DNA of 43,101 nt from a virus, in IMG/VR virus record IMGVR_UViG_3300044712_001233, positions 1-43,101 of that record; one strand, given 5' to 3'. The translations under genes and the position numbers were made by a program. Positions 18,118 through 26,453 of this stretch are shown here, piece by piece (the first letter of the stretch is position 1; every line of letters begins with the position of its first letter). A model generated the notes under the pieces. The model was not told the DNA's origin and ran no database searches. It saw nothing but the letters and a program-made list of their open reading frames with translations.

Positions 18118-20727
18118 TTAATTTTTAAATTCGAACGTTAAAGGGAATACACCAGTTTGTCCCGATATCACTAAAACCATACTAATAAATAGAGAAGGTC
18201 CACTAATCTCGATCTTTAAATTTTCCAATCTTTCAAATCTTGGATCTTCTTCTACCAATCTAGTGATAGTGTCATAAATTTCTTGTGCGTTGGTTTCAGA
18301 ATTCATTAATCCAGGTCTGATACTTAAACCAAAATCTGGATGTAGAAGAAAGGTTCCTTTTAATGTCGATAATTTAATTTTAATCGCTTGAATCAAATTA
18401 GTCATTCCGGATGACAATCTAAAGTCCCCATAACTATTTACAGCTATATCTCCGGAGTCAGTTAGTAGCCAATCTACCTTGCTCATTCCAGTTAAAGGAT
18501 CTCCTGCCGTAGAAGAAGGAACTATAATACTCGGCTCATCGGGTACGGGTAAATCGCTAGGAATAAATATTTTCTGTTGACTATTTGTAGTGCCCGGCAA
18601 ATAAGCCTGTAGGTACGCTTTATCTAACGTAATAAAATTATCTAAATTGGGTTCGCCGTCTAAGGTGATTAGAAAACTAGTATCGGAAAGCCTGTCTATT
18701 CCTAAAATTTTTCTATAAGAAGGTTTTTGTGTAGAACTTCTTAATATTACTCTTTGTCCTAAATATAAATTTTCAATATCGCCAATAGTTATCTGTCGAC
18801 CGATAGCATTCGATAGTAAGTCTTTAGTAAATCCATTTTCATCTATATATGGATCTCTTAAGTTATTTAAAGTAACTATTTCTAACCATCTACTAGAGTC
18901 GCCTAAATATCTTTGCGCAATTCCCTCTACCGTTAGACCAAAAGGGACGGGGACTAATATTTTACTATTAGGAATCGTAAAAGCAATACCCGAATCATCA
19001 GCTAAACCGGCCACATAATCCATATTTGACTGTCTATTTGAATCATCGATGTCGGTAGTGGCCGTTAAGATATCATAAGACTGTAAAACTTCATAAAGCG
19101 CTTTTAGCAATTCATATTCGTCTAAAGTTATAGGAGTAGACCGTACAGAGGGAGCTGGACGTCCATAAATTTGATTATAAAACGCATTCCCAGATCCAAA
19201 ATTATTCGACAATTGAAGCGCTAATTCTTGAATTATAGATCTGTATTGTTTGAGATCGTCAACTGTAGTGAGGCGAGCGTCTTCTAAAATAGCACTAATT
19301 GTATCTTGTTGAGAATTGTCTAAACTTAAATTATTAATAGGAACCTGATCCATTAAGGTAAAATTACGCTCCGGCTGTTTAAATACATTATTAGCGGGAT
19401 CGATAGTCTGAGAAGTTTTTAAAGTATTCCCTAATGTTCCAGACGCCACGGAGGCAAGGGTAAGACCTTCGACAGTAGCAGTCGATTTTGATATAGCTTC
19501 CATAGCGTCTCTTACGTTTTTACTACTATTAAGTAAGTCTATAGAATCTCTTAAATTATTTAAACTATCTTTAATAGCGCTAGAATAATCTCTTTGAATT
19601 TGATAAGGTAGATCGGAAGCTGTAATTGCTACGCCCGCTAAATCTTTCACAAAAAGTGAGGTTTGTCTCAATGCATTTAAAGGAGCTGTTACGTCGCTAC
19701 GTACAGCTCTTATTAAATCTATTGTAGAGCTAGTTAGACGACGAGCTTCCGATACTGTATTCAATACTCTATTAAGTATGCCGGGGCCGACGGCAGTTAG
19801 TTTAGGTGGATCAGAAATTTTCTGCTTTAAAGATATTCTTCTCCAGGCCTTTAATTGAAAAGTGTACTTAATTTCATTTGGGCTATTTACAGACTGCGTC
19901 CAGTTAAATTGTAAAGGGGTAACAATCAAAGACTGGCTTTGTTTAGGTATATCAAAAACCAATCTCCATCCTGCATTTTCTGGACGAGTTTTTGCCTCGG
20001 CGTATTGTTCTAAAAATTGCTGTAAAGAAAGGGCTAAATACAATCCAGTACTTTTGGGACCCAAATTAACGTTTTCAGGCCTTTTAGACGTCGGTTGTCC
20101 GGCTGGATGATTAGAAGTAGCTGCGCTAATTACGCGTTTTGCTTGATCTTTTAGATTATTAAAAGCTTCTATTGTTCCACCAAATACAGACTGAACTACG
20201 CTCGGGGTAGAAGGGGGACTGGTTAAATTTTGACGATATGGCCAAATACCCATGGAGCCAGAGGCGTTTATCATTTTAAATTTCAATCCACCGTGTTCCT
20301 CTAAAACTCCTCGTAATGTAGCAGAAGTATTGATTGCATATTGATCTGTTATACTTAATTGTTGGGGAGTAATTGGTAATGTAAATATCCATTGTTTATT
20401 CAAGGGCTCAAAATTAATAATAGCGCTGGAATTTCCAGCATTTTGTATCTTAATTGAAGAAGTAGAAGCGCCATTAACTACTTTATTGCCCTTAGATACA
20501 TCAACTACCATTAAGCGATAGGGAAATAATTTATCCCAGCGATCAGGATCTATATCGATTGGAATAAAAAATTTACTTTTGGGCTCATTAGACCAAGGAA
20601 TATCACTTTGACTCGATTTAACAAAACCAGCTACCGATTTTATCTTTTTTTCGATATCTGACTTTAAGTGATCAAAATCAGACTGTAATTGTTCTACGTA
20701 TTTATTAGCGCCTAATGAAAAGTCCAT
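18118..20727 (-). CDS. LysM-gp25 fusion baseplate protein
   Basis: 869 residues from the ATG at 20727 behind AAGGG. Three parts are visible. The N-terminal ~300 residues contain TLPITPQQLSITDQYAINTS and LQFNWTQSVNSPNEIKYTFQLKAW, a tail-protein pattern often found upstream of LysM. Residues about 590-625 (VPVPFGLTVEGIAQRYLGD...WLEIVTLNNLRDP) form a LysM-like domain, as in gp53-type wedge proteins. Residues about 750-869 (DWLLTDSGDIAVNSYGDFRL, LSTLKGTFLLHPDFGLSI) match the GPW/gp25 wedge family. The region 300-500 is helical and perhaps coiled. In many myoviruses gp53-like and gp25-like parts are separate genes; here they are one chain next to the J gene. Confidence 0.82.
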   Translation of the reverse strand: MDFSLGANKYVEQLQSDFDHLKSDIEKKIKSVAGFVKSSQSDIPWSNEPKSKFFIPIDIDPDRWDKLFPYRLMVVDVSKGNKVVNGASTSSIKIQNAGNSSAIINFEPLNKQWIFTLPITPQQLSITDQYAINTSATLRGVLEEHGGLKFKMINASGSMGIWPYRQNLTSPPSTPSVVQSVFGGTIEAFNNLKDQAKRVISAATSNHPAGQPTSKRPENVNLGPKSTGLYLALSLQQFLEQYAEAKTRPENAGWRLVFDIPKQSQSLIVTPLQFNWTQSVNSPNEIKYTFQLKAWRRISLKQKISDPPKLTAVGPGILNRVLNTVSEARRLTSSTIDLIRAVRSDVTAPLNALRQTSLFVKDLAGVAITASDLPYQIQRDYSSAIKDSLNNLRDSIDLLNSSKNVRDAMEAISKSTATVEGLTLASVASGTLGNTLKTSQTIDPANNVFKQPERNFTLMDQVPINNLSLDNSQQDTISAILEDARLTTVDDLKQYRSIIQELALQLSNNFGSGNAFYNQIYGRPAPSVRSTPITLDEYELLKALYEVLQSYDILTATTDIDDSNRQSNMDYVAGLADDSGIAFTIPNSKILVPVPFGLTVEGIAQRYLGDSSRWLEIVTLNNLRDPYIDENGFTKDLLSNAIGRQITIGDIENLYLGQRVILRSSTQKPSYRKILGIDRLSDTSFLITLDGEPNLDNFITLDKAYLQAYLPGTTNSQQKIFIPSDLPVPDEPSIIVPSSTAGDPLTGMSKVDWLLTDSGDIAVNSYGDFRLSSGMTNLIQAIKIKLSTLKGTFLLHPDFGLSIRPGLMNSETNAQEIYDTITRLVEEDPRFERLENLKIEISGPSLFISMVLVISGQTGVFPLTFEFKN

Positions 20728-20782
20728 ATATACCCTTATTATAAGATTGTGATTAAACCCCCTTCCTTATTATGATATATCA

Positions 20783-20791
20783 TGATATAAT
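20783..20791 (+). promoter_or_regulatory. Extended -10 promoter for the lipoprotein gene
   Basis: TGATATAAT is a perfect TGn-TATAAT extended -10, 18 bp before the ATG at 20810, with AAGAGG at 20799-20804 as the ribosome site. No good -35 is seen. It lies in the 82-bp divergent gap next to the baseplate fusion gene. Confidence 0.6.
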
Positions 20792-20809
20792 TTATATTAA
20801 GAGGCCTAT

Positions 20810-21379
20810 ATGAATAAAACAGTTATTGTATTATTTTTATTTATAGTATTTATAAGTTCTTGTTGTACTACAAAAGATAATGTTTTAGAAAAAAAATATC
20901 CAGATAATACAGCAATACTTCCTTTTGTTAAAGAATACAAAGAGTTAGCAAAAAAACATAAAATTGAATTTAAAAAAAGGGTAAAAATTAGATTTAAAGA
21001 TATCGATAGGGGTCTATATATCGGTTTTTGTCGTTATGATGAAAGACGCAGGGAGGTCTACATAGATATCGAATTTTGGGATCGATCGTCAGAAGAATTA
21101 AGACGTGCTTTAGTATTTCATGAACTCACCCATTGCTACTGCGGAAGAACGCACGATTGGGGAAAAAATAAAAATTATCCAAATTTACTTTTGGAAAGAA
21201 TCTCTAACAATATGAGAAAAGTAGATATAGTGCCCCTAGTACCAATTTTCCCGGAAGGATATTACGAAGACATGTGTCCGTTTTCTCTAATGGACCCAAC
21301 TTTAGTAGATAATTACTGTTTAAATAAATACAAAACAGTATATTACGAAGAAATGTTCGATAGATGTGAACCTTATTAG
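20810..21379 (+). CDS. Lipoprotein zinc metallopeptidase
   Basis: 189 residues from the ATG at 20810. Residues 1-18 are a signal peptide (KTVIVLFLFIVFISS) ending at a lipobox-type cysteine (ISSCC), so the protein should be lipid-anchored in the envelope after export. Residues about 105-116 read HELTHCYCGRTH, an HExxH zinc-protease motif with a third His and a Gly, one residue longer than the classical metzincin HExxHxxGxxH. Further on, PFSLMDP resembles a metzincin Met-turn. Several cysteines suggest disulphides outside the cytoplasm. It is a single plus-strand gene with its own promoter among minus-strand baseplate genes, meeting the next gene tail to tail with a 4-bp overlap. The substrate is unknown. 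Confidence 0.78.
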   Translation: MNKTVIVLFLFIVFISSCCTTKDNVLEKKYPDNTAILPFVKEYKELAKKHKIEFKKRVKIRFKDIDRGLYIGFCRYDERRREVYIDIEFWDRSSEELRRALVFHELTHCYCGRTHDWGKNKNYPNLLLERISNNMRKVDIVPLVPIFPEGYYEDMCPFSLMDPTLVDNYCLNKYKTVYYEEMFDRCEPY

Positions 21380-22761
21380 GTTACGTCTTTATAGATTCTG
21401 GCCTGAGCGTCTGTTCTATATTTCATAGGGACAGAATCATTTAATGTGATTAATTTACCTGAAATAGACTTGATAGCTCTTACTAATTCTTCTTGGCCTT
21501 CTGCCATAATAAAAACAGAATTACCTACTGAAAAAATAGAAGAATCTACGACATTGATAATAGCGGTCCCATTCGCCGGGGCCGAGAACGCACTTGTGGG
21601 AACTAATCCTAAATAAATATTTTTAGTATTAAGAATATCATTTTTTATTTTTATTTGAGCGGTTCTAGAATTTTGCATACCGGTTAATTTGATTAGAGAT
21701 CCACCTAAAAAATTTAATCGTAGAACTAAATAATTATATCTTTGGCCATATAAACCGCTACTCGATATTAACTCTCCCGTACTTAAATTTTGACTGATAG
21801 TTCCCAAATTAACATTTAATTGAGAAATTCTCGTAGAAATAAAACTATTTCTTGTATTTAATGCATTCTGCAACGCGACTAATTGAGTAGAATGTAATTT
21901 TGTAGGAGCTAATAAATTGGAATTGTAAGAATTAAATCCTAAGCAAGTAGTTTGTCCATGTGAAGTATTGAAATCTGGATAAGCTAACCAGATATTAAGG
22001 GCTGGTATAATCACGTTATTTATGTTATTTATTGCAGCATTATTTTGCGCCTGCCTTGCAGAGTCTTTATCGTCGTTCACTATCAAAGATACTTCTGACA
22101 ATAAAATGTTTTTATAAGTATTTACTGCATTAACAATATCAGTTTTCAATGTTTGAATAACTGGATCATTAGAAATCAAATCGGGACCAGATGTCCACAC
22201 TCCTCCGTTACCGACGCAAGATGGTTGAGTGGTATACATAGGTAAATCACAACTTCCTGTAGGAGCACATGATTGTCCAGTAGTATTTATTATGTCTGTA
22301 TGTGTGTTGGCACTTGTTATATATCCTAATATGGTAGTGATGTAGGAACTTTCATTTGCAATAGCACCGTATCCCTCTGAATAATTTTTTCCTATGGAAT
22401 AGCCTAAAGCAAATGGTTTTGTCTGTGTCCAAATATTTCCGACAGAAGATAAACTAGGCACAGAAACAGTTCGGTCATTGGGGAAAAAAGCATTTTGTAA
22501 TTTTTTATTTGCCGCATCTAAAATAATTTGCTCAGTAATAGTTGTACGTAAATTGCCATCCAATAAATTAAATTCATTTTGATATCTATTTATTAAAACA
22601 TTGACAGGATCGAATAAATTTTTGTGGGCCGTATCTAATTTTTGTACAGCCGCAATCTCTTTCTCTAATTGTATACGTGCGCGATCGATATCGGCAGCGT
22701 CCGTATCGGCCTTAACAATTTTTAATGAAAATGTTACACGATCATCTTTAGTTAATGGCAT
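21376..22761 (-). CDS. Baseplate-cluster structural protein of unknown family
   Basis: 461 residues from the ATG at 22761 behind AAGGAT. I do not recognise a named family. Residues 15-75 are helical (RARIQLEKEIAAVQKLDTAHK), the middle holds a Cys-containing loop (about 167-187: SCAPTGSCDLP then PSCVGNGGVW), and residues about 290-345 are again helical (QLVALQNALNTRNSFISTRI). The last 60 residues are beta-rich (VDSSIFSVGNSVFIMAEGQEELV). It lies between the baseplate fusion gene and the spike/hub genes, so it is probably a baseplate or tail-needle-associated component. Confidence 0.6.
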   Translation of the reverse strand: MPLTKDDRVTFSLKIVKADTDAADIDRARIQLEKEIAAVQKLDTAHKNLFDPVNVLINRYQNEFNLLDGNLRTTITEQIILDAANKKLQNAFFPNDRTVSVPSLSSVGNIWTQTKPFALGYSIGKNYSEGYGAIANESSYITTILGYITSANTHTDIINTTGQSCAPTGSCDLPMYTTQPSCVGNGGVWTSGPDLISNDPVIQTLKTDIVNAVNTYKNILLSEVSLIVNDDKDSARQAQNNAAINNINNVIIPALNIWLAYPDFNTSHGQTTCLGFNSYNSNLLAPTKLHSTQLVALQNALNTRNSFISTRISQLNVNLGTISQNLSTGELISSSGLYGQRYNYLVLRLNFLGGSLIKLTGMQNSRTAQIKIKNDILNTKNIYLGLVPTSAFSAPANGTAIINVVDSSIFSVGNSVFIMAEGQEELVRAIKSISGKLITLNDSVPMKYRTDAQARIYKDVT

Positions 22762-23033
22762 TAATGTATCCTTAAGGGTCGAATTTGTAAAGTTGATAAG
22801 AAGAATTTTGCGTCGGCTTGTTGTGCGGCAGTCCCATTTTTCTTTAAGTTATTTAATTTGATAAACATCTGATCGAAGAAATATTCTATTCTATCTTTTT
22901 CAAAAGCCATCATGCCGTTAGGCAGAGTGAATATCTCTGGTCCTACCTGTAGATAATAATGACCGCTTTCAGAAGCTATAACGTCTTCTGTTGTGTATTT
23001 TCCATAAGGATTTTGATCTTTCTTGTTGTCCAT
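22761..23033 (-). CDS. Small unknown protein of the baseplate cluster
   Basis: 90 residues from the ATG at 23033. It overlaps the next gene by one base (22761). I do not recognise it; the sequence is acidic to mixed (ASESGHYYLQVGPEIFTLPNG, then a helical KDRIEYFFDQMFIKLNNLKK). No strong ribosome site is visible, but a good minus-strand promoter lies just upstream, so it may be the first gene of a sub-transcript. It may be a small wedge or chaperone protein. Confidence 0.55.
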   Translation of the reverse strand: MDNKKDQNPYGKYTTEDVIASESGHYYLQVGPEIFTLPNGMMAFEKDRIEYFFDQMFIKLNNLKKNGTAAQQADAKFFLSTLQIRPLRIH

Positions 23034-23038
23034 AATTC

Positions 23039-23066
23039 ATTATACCAAAAAATACTGAAAAGTCAA
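23039..23066 (-). promoter_or_regulatory. Sigma70 promoter with extended -10 inside the tail operon
   Basis: Minus strand: TTGACT (23066-23061), 16-bp spacer, then TATAAT (23044-23039) preceded by TGG to give an extended -10. Initiation should fall near 23032, very close to or at the ATG at 23033, so the transcript may be leaderless for that gene or serve the next gene. Confidence 0.5.
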
Positions 23067-23567
23067 AATTGTTATGAAATCAAATAAAACATGGCATATC
23101 ATAATTGTTCCGTAGCCATATCTTCTCGCGTAATCATTAGTGACGTAAATATAAAATAACATAACACCGAAAGTCCATAAACTTTGGTAGATATGGGCAG
23201 CCGCAAAAATAAAAGAAAATAGGCCTAATAATATATAGAAAATATAATGACAAATTTTGTTAGTATCTTTTATATGATTTCTGAAAAGCAATAACGGTAA
23301 ACCAAATACCGCGTCCTCCCAAAATACAAATGGAGTAATTGACAAAGGAAGAGATCTAAAAATAGCAAAAATTGACAAACCTATAGATAATTTATAAAGC
23401 ACCAGCCTAATTAAAAATACGACTACTAAAAATATAATCCATTTCAAGATTGCCTTAAGATCTACTCTTAAAATTGTGCGGTAAGAAGTAAAAAATGTCA
23501 GAATTATTAAAATAATTCCAATTAATATATAAAATCCATTATGTGAAAAAAAGCTATAAAAATCCAT
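23040..23567 (-). CDS. CPBP/ABI-type intramembrane protease-like protein
   Basis: 175 residues with four or five hydrophobic helices (for example FYILIGIILIILTFF, WIIFLVVVFLIRLVL and IFYILLGLFSFIFAA). The three CPBP (ABI) motifs are visible in order: E-D-x-x-F-G in WEDAVFGLPLLL (the usual EExxFRG with Asp for the second Glu), FxxxH in FAAAH, and HxxxD in HVLFD. That family covers CAAX-protease-like and bacteriocin-immunity proteins acting in the cytoplasmic membrane. It overlaps the spike gene stop by TAATG (23565-23569), so it is translated with the tail proteins. A phage role is not established; candidates are processing of a tail or envelope protein, or interference with host defence or superinfecting phage. 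Confidence 0.7.
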   Translation of the reverse strand: MDFYSFFSHNGFYILIGIILIILTFFTSYRTILRVDLKAILKWIIFLVVVFLIRLVLYKLSIGLSIFAIFRSLPLSITPFVFWEDAVFGLPLLLFRNHIKDTNKICHYIFYILLGLFSFIFAAAHIYQSLWTFGVMLFYIYVTNDYARRYGYGTIMICHVLFDFITILTFQYFLV

Positions 23568-24622
23568 TATACCGCCGTAACTTTTACCGCATATCCAGAA
23601 ATAGCGTTACTAATAACCGGAGCGCCCTCGTTTCCAGTACCCATAAAGATTGTGCTTAACAATAATACGGGCTGGCCTCCGGCGCCTCCTAAAGCGACTA
23701 TGCCATCTATTGTTATCATAGGAGATTTTATATTTACCATAGAAGCGGCTTCTACTTTATATTGGCTACCTTTTTGCATTATTTCTGACTGTGCCTCTAT
23801 ACTCATTTTTTGACAAGTTATAGAAGAAGATCCAGTCGCTTTTACTATTGAATCAGCACACTGTAAACTATAGTTTTTAGTAGCTTTTTCAGTAATATTT
23901 TCAGAAGCTATCACATTAAAATTTTTCTTAGAAGTATTACTAATATCCCCATCCGCCGTTAAACTAGCAATTCCTTTTTTATCTAGTCGTAATTTAATAG
24001 TTTTATGATCTATTTGCAGAGACCCGTCCTTTTCTATTTTAGCGGTCGTATTTCCCTGATTTTTATCGATAATTTTCCCATCATTGTCTGTCGCCCCTTT
24101 AAATGTAAGAGTCGCGCTGCCGTCTTTTTCTACTTTGATATTTAAACCATTGTATTCACCCTCTAGATGTGGATCTTCGTCTTTTAATGTAGTTTTTCTA
24201 TCGGGATGTGTAAGGGCGCCGACTATTACAGCTTTATCGGACATAGAATCTAAACATAACAAAAGAACTATTGCACCATTCTGATCTTTTAAATTTACAG
24301 AATCTCCTTTATTTTTTTTCTGTTTTTTCTTTCTTAGGGTTCTTTCCAGAAAATCAGCAATAGATCCAAGGCCTTCGCTAGACATACAATTACGATAAAG
24401 AATAGATGTCGCCCCGCGATCTTCATTCTGCTCCATTACTAATACATCATATTCTGTAGTAAGCTTAGACTTATTTCTATCGTGTTTAATAGGATATGTT
24501 TCAATAATTACCCCTACTCGAAGAGAGGTATTTTTATAACTTTTATTAAATCCGGCCATTGGAGAATGATTATTTAGATCCAATAGCCCAGAAGGTGGAA
24601 CAAAACCAGATTCTTCGATCAT
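23567..24622 (-). CDS. Baseplate spike/puncturing protein (gpV/gp5-like)
   Basis: 351 residues from the ATG at 24622 behind AGGACG, coupled to the hub gene by TAATG. Residues 30-75 (VGVIIETYPIKHD..., YDVLVMEQ) and 115-140 (GAIVLLLCLDSMSDKAVIVGALTHPD) fit the OB-fold of central spikes. The later half (about 155-320) is built of short repeats such as IKVEKDGSATLTFKG, AKIEKDGSLQIDHKT and SSSITCQKMSIEAQ, expected to form a trimeric beta-helix. No lysozyme domain is seen. It should sit at the tip of the tail tube and pierce the envelope. Confidence 0.8.
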   Translation of the reverse strand: MIEESGFVPPSGLLDLNNHSPMAGFNKSYKNTSLRVGVIIETYPIKHDRNKSKLTTEYDVLVMEQNEDRGATSILYRNCMSSEGLGSIADFLERTLRKKKQKKNKGDSVNLKDQNGAIVLLLCLDSMSDKAVIVGALTHPDRKTTLKDEDPHLEGEYNGLNIKVEKDGSATLTFKGATDNDGKIIDKNQGNTTAKIEKDGSLQIDHKTIKLRLDKKGIASLTADGDISNTSKKNFNVIASENITEKATKNYSLQCADSIVKATGSSSITCQKMSIEAQSEIMQKGSQYKVEAASMVNIKSPMITIDGIVALGGAGGQPVLLLSTIFMGTGNEGAPVISNAISGYAVKVTAV

Positions 24623-26451
24623 TACGTCCTACCTTTCTTTGGTTGGGGAAAGGGTTTATTATTTTGTTCTATTTCATTTTTAGTTGGCGCCGTAGTATTA
24701 TTTCTATAGACAACATCTTGTTCTTCAGATACGCCGGGTAAAATATGATTATTTTTTGAATCTCTTTCTCTTTCTTTATACGCACGAGTATTAGTCATTT
24801 CGCTATATTTAGTTCCAGATGCAGAGCTATTAATATCTACGCCACTACTTAAATTAATAATTGTTCTAAATCTCTTTTTTCCATCACTTACAGAATAAAT
24901 ACAAGAATGAGAAATTTGTTCTATATGAAATACTACATTATCAAATTCTAAATTATCTCCGACAGCAATCGGATCGACTATGCCAGTACATTCTAAAGTG
25001 CCGTTTAATTTTAAATGTCCGCCGATTAGTGCGTCTCCTACGATTTTAGCCCAAGAAGGACTCAGATAATCTTTTTTTGCAGAAGTTAATTCGTCAAATT
25101 GAGTAGTTACTATATATGGCCTAAGTCCGCTTCTTTGAACGTCAACTACGTCATATACGTAGTTTCCTTTAGCTATTTCTGCCGATATGGCCGTTCCTTT
25201 GGAATCTATCGTAGATTTTCCAAAATATTGAACAAAATTTATTCTAGCTGACTCATCTCTTCCAATATCTAAATTATGTATTAAAGACGGATGAATTTTC
25301 CATCTAGGCAAATTTAAAAATTTTGTTGTGGGTAATTTTGATTCAGAAAAATCTTCGGTAGTAAAAGGTATTTGTCGATATACTAAAGTAGGTAGTATTT
25401 TATTGGCTGGAGAAATTCTAAAACATGTATAGAGTTCATTTAGAGGAGAATTAGTATATTGATTTAAAATAGACCAAGCTTGAACTTGATTCCAATATTC
25501 GGGCTTTAAAAAAGAATCTCCTGAACAAGGTGTCTTTGTGTAATAAATCCTATTATATTTTGAATAAATAGGATTAGGATTCATCCCAACATAAAGTTGT
25601 TGATTATTATTATTGGAATATTGCTGTATACCAAACAGTCCTAGATAAACGTCCTTTGCGGCCTTCACCCCAGGAATATCTAAAAGGTTGCCGACCAAAG
25701 ACGGCATAAAAAAATGTACGTTAGGACTTTTTAATACGCCATTTTTTTCTTTTCTACCTTGCTCATTAATACCGTCGCCAATAAAACTGTGCAAAAGTAC
25801 AGAAATTAAATCTTGGCAATTAACTAATCCCTTATCATTAATTAATTTAGACCAATCTCTACCTAAATAACTAGAAAATAAAAATTGGTTTTTGGGATCT
25901 TGATTGGGGTCGATCAAATATGGGTTAAAATAAATAGTGTTGTTGAATTCTGTAAATGCGTATCCAGTTATTTTGAATAATAGTATTTTTGTTCCGGTTC
26001 CAGGATCAGAAGTTAAAATTTTTCTTACACTTTGTACTTTATAAAATCCTTTAAAGCCATCTTTGACTCCGTTAATAGGCTTTTTTGCTCTTGCTTGATT
26101 AGCTACTCTTCTTGCATCTGCTGGCCAGTTTAACATATTAACAAAAACAAAATCTCCGGGCGCTATTTCTGTACCATAATTCACATCAGACATAATTAAA
26201 ACAGCATTCATGGCGGGAGTAAGAGTATTTTTTGAATCATTTGTAGAAACTTGCAAACAGTCATTTTCAACAACTAAAGGGTCCCTTACATCTGTAGATG
26301 TTCCAGAACTCATCCCTTTAGTATCTCTATTTTCCCATCTAACGAACGTTAAAACCCATTCAGGACTTGTTTGTTGAACAGATCCATTCTCTCCATCCTT
26401 AGAAGTGCCATTCGTAGTAATATTTTTAACAAAAGCTTTATTATTTGCCAT
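24622..26451 (-). CDS. Baseplate hub protein candidate (gp27/gpD-like)
   Basis: 609 residues from the ATG at 26451. Evidence is order and style: it lies between the tape-measure candidate and the spike. It has beta-rich runs typical of tube-like hub domains (LIMSDVNYGTEIAPGDFVFVNML, near residues 85-110; GFYKVQSVRKILTSD; DNLEFDNVVFHIEQISHS near 510-530). No enzyme motif is present. The C-terminal 40 residues are low-complexity (NNTTAPTKNEIEQNNKPFPQ), probably flexible. It should form the trimeric adaptor between tube and spike. Confidence 0.68.
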   Translation of the reverse strand: MANNKAFVKNITTNGTSKDGENGSVQQTSPEWVLTFVRWENRDTKGMSSGTSTDVRDPLVVENDCLQVSTNDSKNTLTPAMNAVLIMSDVNYGTEIAPGDFVFVNMLNWPADARRVANQARAKKPINGVKDGFKGFYKVQSVRKILTSDPGTGTKILLFKITGYAFTEFNNTIYFNPYLIDPNQDPKNQFLFSSYLGRDWSKLINDKGLVNCQDLISVLLHSFIGDGINEQGRKEKNGVLKSPNVHFFMPSLVGNLLDIPGVKAAKDVYLGLFGIQQYSNNNNQQLYVGMNPNPIYSKYNRIYYTKTPCSGDSFLKPEYWNQVQAWSILNQYTNSPLNELYTCFRISPANKILPTLVYRQIPFTTEDFSESKLPTTKFLNLPRWKIHPSLIHNLDIGRDESARINFVQYFGKSTIDSKGTAISAEIAKGNYVYDVVDVQRSGLRPYIVTTQFDELTSAKKDYLSPSWAKIVGDALIGGHLKLNGTLECTGIVDPIAVGDNLEFDNVVFHIEQISHSCIYSVSDGKKRFRTIINLSSGVDINSSASGTKYSEMTNTRAYKERERDSKNNHILPGVSEEQDVVYRNNTTAPTKNEIEQNNKPFPQPKKGRT

Positions 26452-26453
26452 AA

